The position numbers were made by a program, and so were the translations under genes. Shown here in pieces: positions 14,745 to 22,789 of a stretch of 32,055 nt of DNA (its first letter is position 1; every line of letters begins with the position of its first letter). The notes under the pieces are model-generated. The model saw nothing but the letters and a program-made list of their open reading frames with translations. It made no database searches and was not told the DNA's origin. Origin of the DNA: Anaerolineales bacterium (GTDB lineage: Bacteria > Chloroflexota > Anaerolineae > Anaerolineales > Villigracilaceae); assembly GCA_030018695.1 (NCBI GenBank), contig JASEHI010000030.1, forward strand, positions 1 to 32,055, written 5' to 3'.

Positions 14745-14853
14745 ATGGTAGCTGACTGCCCTACCATCGTTGCCGAAGGCCTACTCGGTGAAATCCGTGC
14801 ACTCCGTGTACCCCCGCAATTCGGGGGTGTACAGATGGTTCGACAAGCCCATC
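14745..14853. repeat. Cluster of hairpins and dispersed repeats after glpD
   Basis: Within 110 bp there are a perfect 7-bp stem hairpin (14745-14751 with 14761-14767), the second copy of the 20-bp repeat (14770-14789), a CCCCCG/CGGGGG hairpin (14807-14833) and a degenerate TTCGACAAGC-type mini-palindrome (14834-14853). No U-tract follows any of them, so a classical terminator is not evident. Confidence 0.65.
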
Positions 14854-14906
14854 ACAAGTCACTTAAAATCCCAGCGAGCCCCCATAAGTGGCAACCGTTG
14901 ATGTTG

Positions 14907-14912
14907 TATAAT
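14907..14912 (+). promoter_or_regulatory. -10 box of the TPR-kinase-regulator operon
   Basis: A consensus TATAAT lies 23 bases before the ATG of the TPR gene. No convincing -35 was found. The leader contains GAGGGAAGAG, a possible ribosome-binding site at long spacing. Confidence 0.55.
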
Positions 14913-14935
14913 GAGGGAAGAGAAAAACGAAGACG

Positions 14936-16777
14936 ATGACCACAACCACCCAACTTGAATTCGACGACTCTTTCGAGGAACATGTCGCCATCCTCTATGG
15001 CGAGCTTGAGCAGGCGATCAGATGGGATCGGCCCTCGATCCTGCTTGCGATTTATTCCTCAGAGTTCATTCGCGGCGACGCTGAAGATGCGCTGACGGCT
15101 GAATTGAATAAACTGGGGCAGACTGTCATTCAGTATCCGGTGAGCGGCGAGGAGAATGCCGATATCGCTCTCCACCTGTCTCGCTATCCCAATCTACAGC
15201 AGAGCGTTTTTTTTGTCTCAGGTTTGCAATGGGGAGGCGGAGAGGCTGGAAAAAATGCTTACCGCGCCTTGAATTACCGGCGTGAATTTTTTGTTGACCA
15301 TCGCATTCGGGTCGTATTTTGGGTTACAGAGGAAGAAGCCATTGCCTTGCCCAACTTTGCGCCAGACTTTTGGGCTTTCCGGCACCGGGTGATAGAATTC
15401 TTCGAGCTTCCTACGCCCAAGCGTACTGCGGAGATAGAAGACGAGTTTTACTGGGCGAGCAATGAAGAAAGGGCGCTGCGCCAGGATACCGATTCTAAAA
15501 TTGCTTTCAGGGAAGCATTACTAAAAGACTTCGCTGAGACAAAAGAAACACTGGCGGCGCGGGCTGAACTCCTGGATACATTGGCTAGTTTGTATTGGGC
15601 CAAGTCTGATTATGAAAAATCGGCCGATCTGTGGAGACAAACCCGCCGGCTGGCGGAACGCTTAAAGGACACTCGTCTGCGCGTCAACTGTTATAGCGGC
15701 CTGGGCAATATCTATCGAAGCATAGCTTGGTATAAGCGGGCGATCAATGCCTTTCTGCGCGCCAGTGAACTCAATCCGGCTTTCATCCCCGCTTACACCG
15801 GACTTGGTATTGTCTATCGCATCCTCGGACGTTATGACGAGGCGATCAATGTCTATCAGCAGGCGATAAATCTAAACCCCAACGCAACCTTACCCTTTAT
15901 CGGACTGGGTTGGGTTTTTCTTGTTCTTGGGCGGCAGGATGAAGCCCTGAATTCATTCAAACATGCCGTTGAACTTGACCCGAGACTTATCTCCGCCTGG
16001 AATGGCTTGGGTAAAACCTACGCCAGCATCGGTCGCAGCGATGAGGCGATTGATTCCTTCCGTCAAGCCATCAAGCTTGATCCCAGTTATACATTCTCCT
16101 GGAACAGCCTGGGCAACATCCTGGTTGATCTGGGCAATACCAACGATGCGATCAAAGCTTTTACAGAAGCCATTAAAATCAACCCCAAGAGCGTCCCCTC
16201 CTGGAACGGACTGGGGGATATTCATACCCGCATCGGCCAACCCGGCGAAGCCATTGTTGCTTTCCAACATGCGCTCGAAGGAGAGCCTCAGTCTGCGGAG
16301 GCGTACAATGGCCTGGGTTTCGCCTACGCCAGTCACGGACGCAGCGCGGAGGCCATCCCCAATTATCTAAAAGCCATCGAGTTGGACGGGAAATTTGCGC
16401 TTGCTTATTACAACCTGGGTAAGATTTACAGCTACCTCGGACAGGACGACGAAGCGATAACTTCATTCCAAAAAGCCATAAAACTGGATCCCAAGTCCGG
16501 CATCGCCTACCTCTCTCTTGCTGCTTGCTACCGTAAACAAGAAAAGTCCGCCGAAGCCGGGAAACTGATCACCATTGCCCGGCAGTTGATGGAAAGAGAA
16601 AAGGAGTATTATCGCGCCCTGTTCGCCTCCGTTTGTGGGAAAACGGACGAGGCGCTGACATTACTCAAAATTGCATTAGATAAAAAACAGGTACCGGTGG
16701 CGTGGGTGCGTCGCGACCCGGATCTCATCTTTGTCCGCGAGGATCCGCGCTTCATCGCGCTGCTGGCTGAAGAATGA
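14936..16777 (+). CDS. TPR-repeat protein with an uncharacterised N-terminal domain
   Basis: A 613-residue soluble protein. Residues 8-165 form an alpha/beta domain without a P-loop, including FEEHVAILYGELEQAIRW, SILLAIYSSEFIRGDAEDAL, QSVFFVSGLQWGGG and the block VFWVTEEEAIALPNFAPDF-WAFRHRVIEFFE. I know this block as the start of large Chloroflexota TPR/ATPase proteins but not as a characterised domain. From about residue 245 come about nine 34-residue TPR motifs of the type AYTGLGIVYRILGRYDEAINVYQQAI, ending near residue 550, then a short cap with RRDPDLIFVREDPRF. TPRs make protein-interaction superhelices. The stop overlaps the histidine kinase start by four bases, so it most likely works with that kinase, perhaps as a sensor or scaffold. 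Confidence 0.88.
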   Translation: MTTTTQLEFDDSFEEHVAILYGELEQAIRWDRPSILLAIYSSEFIRGDAEDALTAELNKLGQTVIQYPVSGEENADIALHLSRYPNLQQSVFFVSGLQWGGGEAGKNAYRALNYRREFFVDHRIRVVFWVTEEEAIALPNFAPDFWAFRHRVIEFFELPTPKRTAEIEDEFYWASNEERALRQDTDSKIAFREALLKDFAETKETLAARAELLDTLASLYWAKSDYEKSADLWRQTRRLAERLKDTRLRVNCYSGLGNIYRSIAWYKRAINAFLRASELNPAFIPAYTGLGIVYRILGRYDEAINVYQQAINLNPNATLPFIGLGWVFLVLGRQDEALNSFKHAVELDPRLISAWNGLGKTYASIGRSDEAIDSFRQAIKLDPSYTFSWNSLGNILVDLGNTNDAIKAFTEAIKINPKSVPSWNGLGDIHTRIGQPGEAIVAFQHALEGEPQSAEAYNGLGFAYASHGRSAEAIPNYLKAIELDGKFALAYYNLGKIYSYLGQDDEAITSFQKAIKLDPKSGIAYLSLAACYRKQEKSAEAGKLITIARQLMEREKEYYRALFASVCGKTDEALTLLKIALDKKQVPVAWVRRDPDLIFVREDPRFIALLAEE

Positions 16778-19002
16778 AAAATATCATCCAAAATTTAATA
16801 GATAGTGAATTCACTGGCGCACTCCTGAGGGTTATGACTTTACACTTTGTTATTTTACTCCTCTCGGCTGGGACGGCTGCAATTATCAGCCTGGTTTCGT
16901 TGCGGCGGCGAACCACACCTGGCGCGACCTGCATGATCGTCTTCGCGATGGCATTGGCCACTTGGGCGATCTCGGACGTCCTATATCAGCAGTGGAGCGC
17001 ACCCCCAAATGCGTTATTCCTGCTCAACCTCGCCAGCCTGGGGGCAGCTATCCTGCCGGCAACATTGTTTGCCTTCGCGCTTGAATACTCCAATCACGGA
17101 AACTGTCTGAACTGGCGCCTCCTGGCGCTGCTGGCGGTAGAACCTGTGTTGTTCCAGGTTTTTCTATGGTCGGAAGCGCGGCCTGGGTTGGTCTTTGCCG
17201 GAAATGGAACAGTAGCCAGCCTGGCGAGCCTCGCTAATGCGCCATTCTTTAAGATACACACTTTATATACCTTCAGCCTCTTGCTAACCGCCATCATTTT
17301 TATGATCCGGGCTTTCAATCACAGACCAGGGGCATACCGGCTGCAATCCGGCACAATCCTGATCGGCATGTTGGTGCCTCTCTTGAGCGACATTATCCGT
17401 CTTGCCGGTTTTAATCTTGTTCCAGCCTTGTCCTTGACACCGCTTGCCTACGCCGTCACAGGTTCGACTCTTTCCTACGCCCTCACCCGTTATCGTCTGC
17501 TGGACCTCATTCCCATCCCGCGCGAGACTGTCATCGAAGGAATGAAAGATGGATGGATGGTCTTGGATACGAAGAATCGCATCGTTGATTTGAACCCGGC
17601 CGCAGAGGCAGTGGTCGGCCTGCCGCGTCACAAACTCCTCGGTCAGCCGGCAGAAAAAAACCTGCGCGACTGGCCAAACCTGTTGGAACGTTCCGTTGTT
17701 GATTTGAAAGCATGGGACGTGGTCAGTAGTGTGAAAATACAAGATGAATGGCGATCTATGAACATGCGCGCCCATCCTTTGATGGACCGGGATGGAAAGC
17801 TTCTTGGGCAAGTCGTAGGCTGGCGCGATATCACCGAGCGTCGCAAGACAGAAGATGCTCGCCAGCGGGCGCGCGATGAAATGTTCGTCTTATTGCGCGC
17901 CATTTATGGCGCAGCCAGCCGGGCGCAAAATACGGTTGATTTCCTGACAGCCGCCATTTACCAGATCGTCTACACGTTCCAAGGCCAATCCTGTATCATC
18001 TTCCTCCAAGATAGAAGGGAGAATAAATCTGAAACCGGCAGGCTATTACTGGCCGCTCATCAGGGCCTGCCGGCCGAAAGTGTGGACAACATATCTTCTG
18101 GATTGAAAGAAAGCGATTCGGTTGCATGGGTTTTGGAGCATCAAGAATTGCTATTAATTCCAGATATCCGAACCGATCCACGCCTCCCGAAGTCAATGCT
18201 TCCGGCAGGCGAGGCATCTCTTTTGATTATCCCAATGCTTACAGAAGGGCAGTTGCTGGGCGTGCTTGCTCTGGTACGGAAGAAAGGGCTTACCTACCGC
18301 ACGGACGAAATCGCCCGTCTAACTGTATTAGCGGAGGAAATCGCAACCTTCATCCACAGCGATCGCCGGCGTCAACTGGCATTGATCCTGGCAGAAAGGC
18401 AACGGCTGGTACGCGACTTGCATGATGCCGTTACCCAGAAAATGTATGGCCTGCTCGCCTTCACTGAGGCAGCCCAGGCTGGTTTGGAGGCTGGATCAAC
18501 TGACAGATTGGCTGCGGCTTTGGCGCGCATCGCTGAAAATGCACGCCAGGCGCTAAAGGAAATGCGTCTCTTCCTTTTTGAAATGCAGCCGGTCAACTTG
18601 GAGCGCGAAGGGTTGGTCGCGGTCTTGAACCAACGTTTGGCCGCCGTAGAAGGCCGGGCAAACATAAAGGCCCGGCTGCTCGCAGATAAGAACATCGTCA
18701 TACCCATGGACAAGGAAGTGGGGTTATACTTCATCGCTCAAGAGGCCCTCAATAACGTATTGAGGCACGCTCAGGCCGAATCCGTGACCGTTCGCCTGAA
18801 ACAACAGAAAGAGAATTTCGTGCTTGAGATCGTAGACGACGGCTGCGGTTTTGATCCGAAAACAAATGACAAAGGAGGCATGGGGTTGCGGAACATGCGT
18901 GAACGCGTTTCCCAGATGGGGGGAAAAATAAAGATCGTTTCGACCCCAGAGAAAGGAACAAAGATTACCGTGCTTGTCAGAAAGGATGACCAGTCAATAT
19001 GA
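16774..19002 (+). CDS. Membrane sensor histidine kinase (7TM-PAS-GAF-HisKA_3-HATPase)
   Basis: A 742-residue hybrid-sensing kinase. Residues 20-235 hold seven hydrophobic helices of the HisKA_7TM type. A PAS domain follows from about 250 (EGMKDGWMVLDTKNRIVDLNPAAEAVVG) to 355 with the WRDITERR linker, and a GAF domain from about 375 to 530. The NarL-type dimerisation domain has the phospho-acceptor His550 in RLVRDLHDAVTQKMYGL. The ATPase shows the N box QEALNNVLRHAQ, the G1 box DDGCGF and the G2 box GGMGLRNMRERV. It autophosphorylates and should pass phosphate to the regulator encoded next, with which it shares a 4-base ATGA overlap. The input signals (membrane, PAS, GAF and perhaps the TPR partner) are unknown. 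Confidence 0.93.
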   Translation: MKNIIQNLIDSEFTGALLRVMTLHFVILLLSAGTAAIISLVSLRRRTTPGATCMIVFAMALATWAISDVLYQQWSAPPNALFLLNLASLGAAILPATLFAFALEYSNHGNCLNWRLLALLAVEPVLFQVFLWSEARPGLVFAGNGTVASLASLANAPFFKIHTLYTFSLLLTAIIFMIRAFNHRPGAYRLQSGTILIGMLVPLLSDIIRLAGFNLVPALSLTPLAYAVTGSTLSYALTRYRLLDLIPIPRETVIEGMKDGWMVLDTKNRIVDLNPAAEAVVGLPRHKLLGQPAEKNLRDWPNLLERSVVDLKAWDVVSSVKIQDEWRSMNMRAHPLMDRDGKLLGQVVGWRDITERRKTEDARQRARDEMFVLLRAIYGAASRAQNTVDFLTAAIYQIVYTFQGQSCIIFLQDRRENKSETGRLLLAAHQGLPAESVDNISSGLKESDSVAWVLEHQELLLIPDIRTDPRLPKSMLPAGEASLLIIPMLTEGQLLGVLALVRKKGLTYRTDEIARLTVLAEEIATFIHSDRRRQLALILAERQRLVRDLHDAVTQKMYGLLAFTEAAQAGLEAGSTDRLAAALARIAENARQALKEMRLFLFEMQPVNLEREGLVAVLNQRLAAVEGRANIKARLLADKNIVIPMDKEVGLYFIAQEALNNVLRHAQAESVTVRLKQQKENFVLEIVDDGCGFDPKTNDKGGMGLRNMRERVSQMGGKIKIVSTPEKGTKITVLVRKDDQSI

Positions 19003-19673
19003 CAAAGATCCGTGTACTTGTAGTGGATGACCAGACCGTAGTTCGGGATGGGGTGGTTGCTATTCTTTCTTTCTACCCCGATATCGAAGTAGTAGGGGAA
19101 GCAGAAGATGGCGCCAAAGCGCTCGCATTGGCGCAGCAAACCCAACCGGATGTAATCCTTCTCGATCTGGTCATGCCCCGGCTGGATGGCCTGGAGACTA
19201 TCCCAAAGGTCAAGGAGATCGCGCCTGAAGCGCGCATCCTGGTCCTGACCAGCTTTGCCGAGGGCGAACGCGTCTACCAGGCGATAAAGGCTGGCGCTCT
19301 GGGCTACTTGCTCAAGGATGCCACGCGGGAGCAATTGGTGCAAGCCATCCGGGATGTGGCGAAAGGGCAGGTCTCCCTGCACCCAACCATTGCGCTCAAG
19401 TTGATCCATGAAATCAATAATCCATCCGACTTGTCCTCTTTCGGCGAACCACTCACCCCGCGCGAAAAAGAGGCCTTGAGCCTGATCGCGCGCGGACTCA
19501 GCAACCAGGAAATCGCCGCGCAGCTTCACGTTCACGAACGAACGGTTGCCAAAAAAGTGAGCAGCATTTTGCAGAAGCTTCATCTGGCTAATCGCACCCA
19601 GGCCGCTCTTTACGCGGTGCGGGAAGGGTTGACCGGATTGCCCGGTAAAAATACAGGGCGTGGCCTGCGGTAA
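18999..19673 (+). CDS. NarL/FixJ-type response regulator
   Basis: A 224-residue two-domain regulator. The receiver has the acidic pair Asp10/Asp11 (VLVVDDQ), the phospho-acceptor Asp56 (VILLDLVMPRLDG), the switch Thr in VLTSF and the conserved Lys in GYLLKDATREQL. The output is a LuxR-type helix-turn-helix: LTPREKEALSLIARGLSNQEIAAQLHVHERTVAKKVSSILQKL. It is phosphorylated by the upstream kinase, whose stop codon overlaps its start, and would then bind DNA as a dimer. Target genes are not evident. The downstream coaBC gene has its own promoter, so this gene ends the signalling operon. Confidence 0.95.
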   Translation: MTKIRVLVVDDQTVVRDGVVAILSFYPDIEVVGEAEDGAKALALAQQTQPDVILLDLVMPRLDGLETIPKVKEIAPEARILVLTSFAEGERVYQAIKAGALGYLLKDATREQLVQAIRDVAKGQVSLHPTIALKLIHEINNPSDLSSFGEPLTPREKEALSLIARGLSNQEIAAQLHVHERTVAKKVSSILQKLHLANRTQAALYAVREGLTGLPGKNTGRGLR

Positions 19674-19687
19674 GCAATAACCGCACC

Positions 19688-19696
19688 TGATATAAT
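19688..19696 (+). promoter_or_regulatory. Extended -10 promoter of coaBC, leaderless
   Basis: TGATATAAT ends 8 bases before the coaBC ATG (19705), and no Shine-Dalgarno lies between. Transcription should start at or next to the ATG. Confidence 0.65.
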
Positions 19697-19704
19697 CAAC
19701 CCGT

Positions 19705-20964
19705 ATGGCTTCCATCTTCACCTCTGCGCAGCACCTACTCGGCAAGCACATCCTCCTGGGCGTCACCGGCTCCATCGCGGCCTACAAGGCCGCGGAACTG
19801 GCCTCCAGGCTCACGCAGGAAGGTGCACAAGTGGATGTGATCCTCACCCCCGCCGCGGAGAGATTCGTCGCGCCGCTCACTTTCCAATCTGTGACTGGAA
19901 GAAGGGCCTTCACCGACGCCGAATTGTGGGGCGGTGAGGCGCACGTCCTGCACGTGGGATTGGGTCACAGCGCCGACCTGCTCGTCATCGCACCCTGCAC
20001 GGCCAATACCCTCGCCAGTCTGGCGCACGGCAACGCGGATAACCTGCTGACCATCACCGCGCTGGCCGCCCGTTGCCCGATCCTGCTTGCCCCGGCCATG
20101 GACGTGGGCATGTTTGCCCATCCCGCCACACAGGAAAATGTCCGCCTCTTGAGCGAACGCGGCGTGCACTTTGCCGGACCCGGCGAGGGGCGCATGGCCT
20201 CCGGTCTGACCGGCAAGGGACGCATGATCGAACCGGCTGAACTGCTCGGCCACATCCGGCTGGTTTTGGGCAAGAACGGCAAACTGGTTGGCAAGCAGGT
20301 GGTCGTCACCGCGGGCGGGACGCAGGAGGCGATTGACCCGGTGCGCGTGATCACCAATCGCTCATCTGGCAAGCAAGGTTATGCCCTGGCCCAGGCTGCC
20401 ATTGATGCGGGCGCGCAGGTGACGCTGATCACAGCCCCGACCGCCTTGACTGCACCGGTTGGGGCGCGCCTGATCGAGGTGCGTACAGCCGCGGAGATGC
20501 TGGAGGCTGTGCTGGCCGTATCTACGCGCCGAGTAGACGCGCTGCTCATGGCGGCCGCAGTGGCCGACTTCCGCCCGAAAAAGGTCGCCGTAGACAAGCT
20601 CAAGAAGCGGGACGGGATCCCGCAGGTCGAGCTGGAGGCCGCGCCGGATGTCCTCGAAACGGTAGCCGGCCAAAAGTCCAGAAAGAAACGGCCACGCGTG
20701 GTTGTAGGGTTCGCTGCTGAGAGTCGCGATCTTATCCAAAATGCGTCTGCCAAACTTTCATCCAAAAAACTCGATCTGATCGTTGCGAACGACATCCGCG
20801 CGCCCGATTCGGGTTTCGGGGTGGATACCAACCGCGTCACCCTTTTATACGCAGTACCTACTCGGTTTGCAGACGGCAGGGAAGAATCCCTGCCACTGAT
20901 GAGCAAGGCCGAAGTAGCCGAAGCGATCATCGAACGCGTTGCAGCCATGCTGGAGGCGAAATAA
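19705..20964 (+). CDS. coaBC: Bifunctional phosphopantothenoylcysteine synthetase/decarboxylase
   Basis: A 419-residue two-domain coenzyme A biosynthesis enzyme. The N-terminal FMN decarboxylase (CoaC, about 12-185) shows LGVTGSIAAYKAAELASRL, the catalytic His83 and APCTANT. The substrate motif usually written PxMNxxM is PAMDVGMF here (Asp133), and the usual Cys of the ACGxxGxGRM loop is Ser166 (ASGLTGKGRM). The C-terminal synthetase (CoaB) has VVVTAGGTQEAIDPVRVITNRSSGKQG, MAAAVADFRP and KKLDLIVAND, and uses CTP to join cysteine to phosphopantothenate. A short insertion near the C-terminus (YAVPTRFADGREES) coincides with a perfect DNA hairpin at 20875-20894. It is followed two bases later by the phosphoesterase gene, so the two are co-transcribed. 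Confidence 0.95.
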   Translation: MASIFTSAQHLLGKHILLGVTGSIAAYKAAELASRLTQEGAQVDVILTPAAERFVAPLTFQSVTGRRAFTDAELWGGEAHVLHVGLGHSADLLVIAPCTANTLASLAHGNADNLLTITALAARCPILLAPAMDVGMFAHPATQENVRLLSERGVHFAGPGEGRMASGLTGKGRMIEPAELLGHIRLVLGKNGKLVGKQVVVTAGGTQEAIDPVRVITNRSSGKQGYALAQAAIDAGAQVTLITAPTALTAPVGARLIEVRTAAEMLEAVLAVSTRRVDALLMAAAVADFRPKKVAVDKLKKRDGIPQVELEAAPDVLETVAGQKSRKKRPRVVVGFAAESRDLIQNASAKLSSKKLDLIVANDIRAPDSGFGVDTNRVTLLYAVPTRFADGREESLPLMSKAEVAEAIIERVAAMLEAK

Positions 20965-20966
20965 CG

Positions 20967-21698
20967 ATGCGAATACTGGTCATCTCGGACGTCCACGCCA
21001 ACCTGACGGCGTTGGAGGCGGTGCTGGCGGATGCCGGAGAGGTGGACGAAGCCTGGTGTCTGGGTGATATCGTCGGGTATGGCCCAGACCCAAACGAATG
21101 TATCCAACGCATCCGCAGCCTGCCCAATCTGACCTGCCTGCTCGGCAACCACGACACAGCCGTCAATGGCGGCCTGGCGCTGATGGCCTTCAACGACGAC
21201 GCCCACAGGTCGCTGCTCTGGCATAGAGAAACTCTGAGCAAAGAAAATCTAGCCTTCTTGACTGGCCTGCCGGGCGAGGTGGTCAGGCGCGGCGATGTCT
21301 CACTGGCGCATGGCAGCCCACGCGACCCAATCTGGGAGTACGTGATGAACGCCTTGACCGCCCGCCTCAACCTGGGCTTTTTCTCGACTCCCTGGTGCTT
21401 CGTGGGACATTCGCACATGCAGGTCGTTTTCCTGCACTGCGCGGAGGAAGACAACATGGAGATCATCCTTCCACCGGTAGGCGATAACTACGAACTGACC
21501 GCTCGCGCCATCCTGAACCCAGGCTCGGTCGGGCAGCCGCGCGATCGCGACCCTCGGGCGGCATACGCGTTGTTCCACCCCGAAAGGCGGGCCTGGGAAC
21601 CGCGCCGGGTGGAATACGACATCCAGGCAGTCCAGAAGCGCATCCTGGCAGCCGACCTGCCGCCCCGTCACGCCGAACGTCTGGCGGGTGGGTGGTAG
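20967..21698 (+). CDS. Metallophosphoesterase (YfcE/MJ0936-like)
   Basis: A 243-residue calcineurin-like phosphoesterase. Metal-binding motifs appear in order: ISDVHANLTALEAV (DxH), LGDIVGYGPDPNEC (GD), LLGNHD (GNHD), LAHGSPRDPIWEY (H) and FVGHSHMQVVF (GHxH). The C-terminal ILNPGSVGQPRDRDPRAAYALF is typical of the YfcE-like subgroup, which hydrolyses phosphodiesters or phosphomonoesters with two divalent metals; the cellular substrate is unknown. The gene starts two bases after the coaBC stop and has no promoter of its own, suggesting co-expression. Confidence 0.92.
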   Translation: MRILVISDVHANLTALEAVLADAGEVDEAWCLGDIVGYGPDPNECIQRIRSLPNLTCLLGNHDTAVNGGLALMAFNDDAHRSLLWHRETLSKENLAFLTGLPGEVVRRGDVSLAHGSPRDPIWEYVMNALTARLNLGFFSTPWCFVGHSHMQVVFLHCAEEDNMEIILPPVGDNYELTARAILNPGSVGQPRDRDPRAAYALFHPERRAWEPRRVEYDIQAVQKRILAADLPPRHAERLAGGW

Positions 21699-21777
21699 AG
21701 AGATCATGGAACTATTTCCAAGCATGGGACGTCTGTAGAGCAAACCCCATCCAAAACTTTTCCAAGGAGGAGAAGCC

Positions 21778-22710
21778 ATGTCCAAACGAATCGTTCTTTC
21801 AATCGTAATCATAGCAGCTTTGCTGTCTGCCTGCGCTGCAAAAGCTGCCCCCACGCCTTCCGCAGATTTTATCAATTCGAAATCGGTCGGAATCGCGCCG
21901 CAGGCTGAAGCGCCCAGGGAAATGGCGCCTGGCGTCAGCGCGTCCGACGCGTATACGGCAGAAACCAGCAGCGCGGCGCTTCAAGAGCGGCTGGTGATCC
22001 AGAACGCCGACCTGAGCATCGTCGTCGCCGATCCACGCGCCAAGATGACCGCCATCGCCGAAATGGCCAAAGGGATGGGCGGGTTTGTGGTCTCCTCGAA
22101 CCTGTATCAGACCTACATCCAGGGCGGCGGAACGGCGCCCGAAGGCGCCATCACGATCCGCGTCCCGGCCGATAAACTGGATGCGGCTTTGAGCCAGATC
22201 AAAGCCAACACGGTCGAAGTCCGCAGCGAGAATCGCTCCGGTCAGGATGTCACCGATCAATACGTGGATCTGCAATCGCGCTTGAAGGCCAAGCAGGCCG
22301 CCGAGCAGAAGCTGCTCCAGATCATGGAAAAAGCCGAGAAAACCGAGGATGTGCTCAACGTCTTCTATCAACTGAGCGCCGTCCAGAGCGATATCGAGGT
22401 GCTAAAGGGCCAAATCAAATACTACGAGCAGGCTGCGGCCCTCTCGGCGATCAGCGTGACACTCATTGCCGAAGCGACCATCAAGCCGATCGAGATCGGT
22501 GGCTGGAAGCCGCAGGGCGTGGCACGGGATGCCGTCCAGGCCTTGATCTACTTCTTCCAGGGATTTGTGAACTTCCTGATCTGGCTGGTCATCTTCATCC
22601 TGCCCATGCTGGTTCTTGTCCTGCTGCCGTTCTACCTTGTCTTCCTCGGCGTCCGCGGCGTGGTGCGCAAGAACAGGGCCAGGAAAGCTGCCAAGGTAAG
22701 TAAAGAGTGA
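21778..22710 (+). CDS. DUF4349 lipoprotein
   Basis: A 310-residue exported protein. The signal peptide MSKRIVLSIVIIAALLSAC has a lipobox (LLSAC) with the lipidated Cys19. A Pro/Ala-rich linker follows, then the DUF4349 core: LVIQNADLSIVVADPRAKM, GGFVVSSNLYQ, ITIRVPADKLDAALSQIK and SRSGQ-like VTDQYVDLQSRLKAKQAAEQKLL, leading into a coiled coil (about 175-225). A transmembrane segment with positively charged cytoplasmic tail ends the protein (FVNFLIWLVIFILPMLVLVLLPFYLVFLG...RKNRARKAAK). It has a perfect AAGGAGG ribosome-binding site. The function of the family is not known. Confidence 0.92.
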   Translation: MSKRIVLSIVIIAALLSACAAKAAPTPSADFINSKSVGIAPQAEAPREMAPGVSASDAYTAETSSAALQERLVIQNADLSIVVADPRAKMTAIAEMAKGMGGFVVSSNLYQTYIQGGGTAPEGAITIRVPADKLDAALSQIKANTVEVRSENRSGQDVTDQYVDLQSRLKAKQAAEQKLLQIMEKAEKTEDVLNVFYQLSAVQSDIEVLKGQIKYYEQAAALSAISVTLIAEATIKPIEIGGWKPQGVARDAVQALIYFFQGFVNFLIWLVIFILPMLVLVLLPFYLVFLGVRGVVRKNRARKAAKVSKE

Positions 22711-22732
22711 CCAGTGACGAGTGACCATTAAG
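22705..22732. repeat. Period-7 GAGTGAC tandem array
   Basis: Units GAGTGAC, CAGTGAC, GAGTGAC and CATTAAG lie in phase, with the DUF4349 stop codon (22708-22710) inside the first. The word is the reverse complement of the one at 803-830 and 8729-8756. Confidence 0.6.
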
Positions 22733-22736
22733 TCGC

Positions 22737-22772
22737 AGACCTGGCAGGTGTCCAAAACCTGTCAGGTCTTTT
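22737..22772 (+). terminator. Rho-independent terminator after the DUF4349 gene
   Basis: A 13-bp stem (22737-22749 with 22757-22769, one G-U pair) with a 7-base loop, ending in TCTTTT. It separates the DUF4349 gene from the rsmG promoter, which begins five bases later. Confidence 0.85.
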
Positions 22773-22776
22773 GATT

Positions 22777-22782
22777 TATAAT
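22777..22782 (+). promoter_or_regulatory. -10 box of rsmG, leaderless
   Basis: A consensus TATAAT ends 7 bases before the rsmG ATG at 22790, with no Shine-Dalgarno between. Confidence 0.65.
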
Positions 22783-22789
22783 TCCAGCA

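Noticed and set aside
15690-16580. Internal DNA repetition in the TPR gene as a mobile or tandem repeat
   Set aside because: The similarity is at protein level with a 34-codon period and diverged DNA, as expected for TPR motifs.
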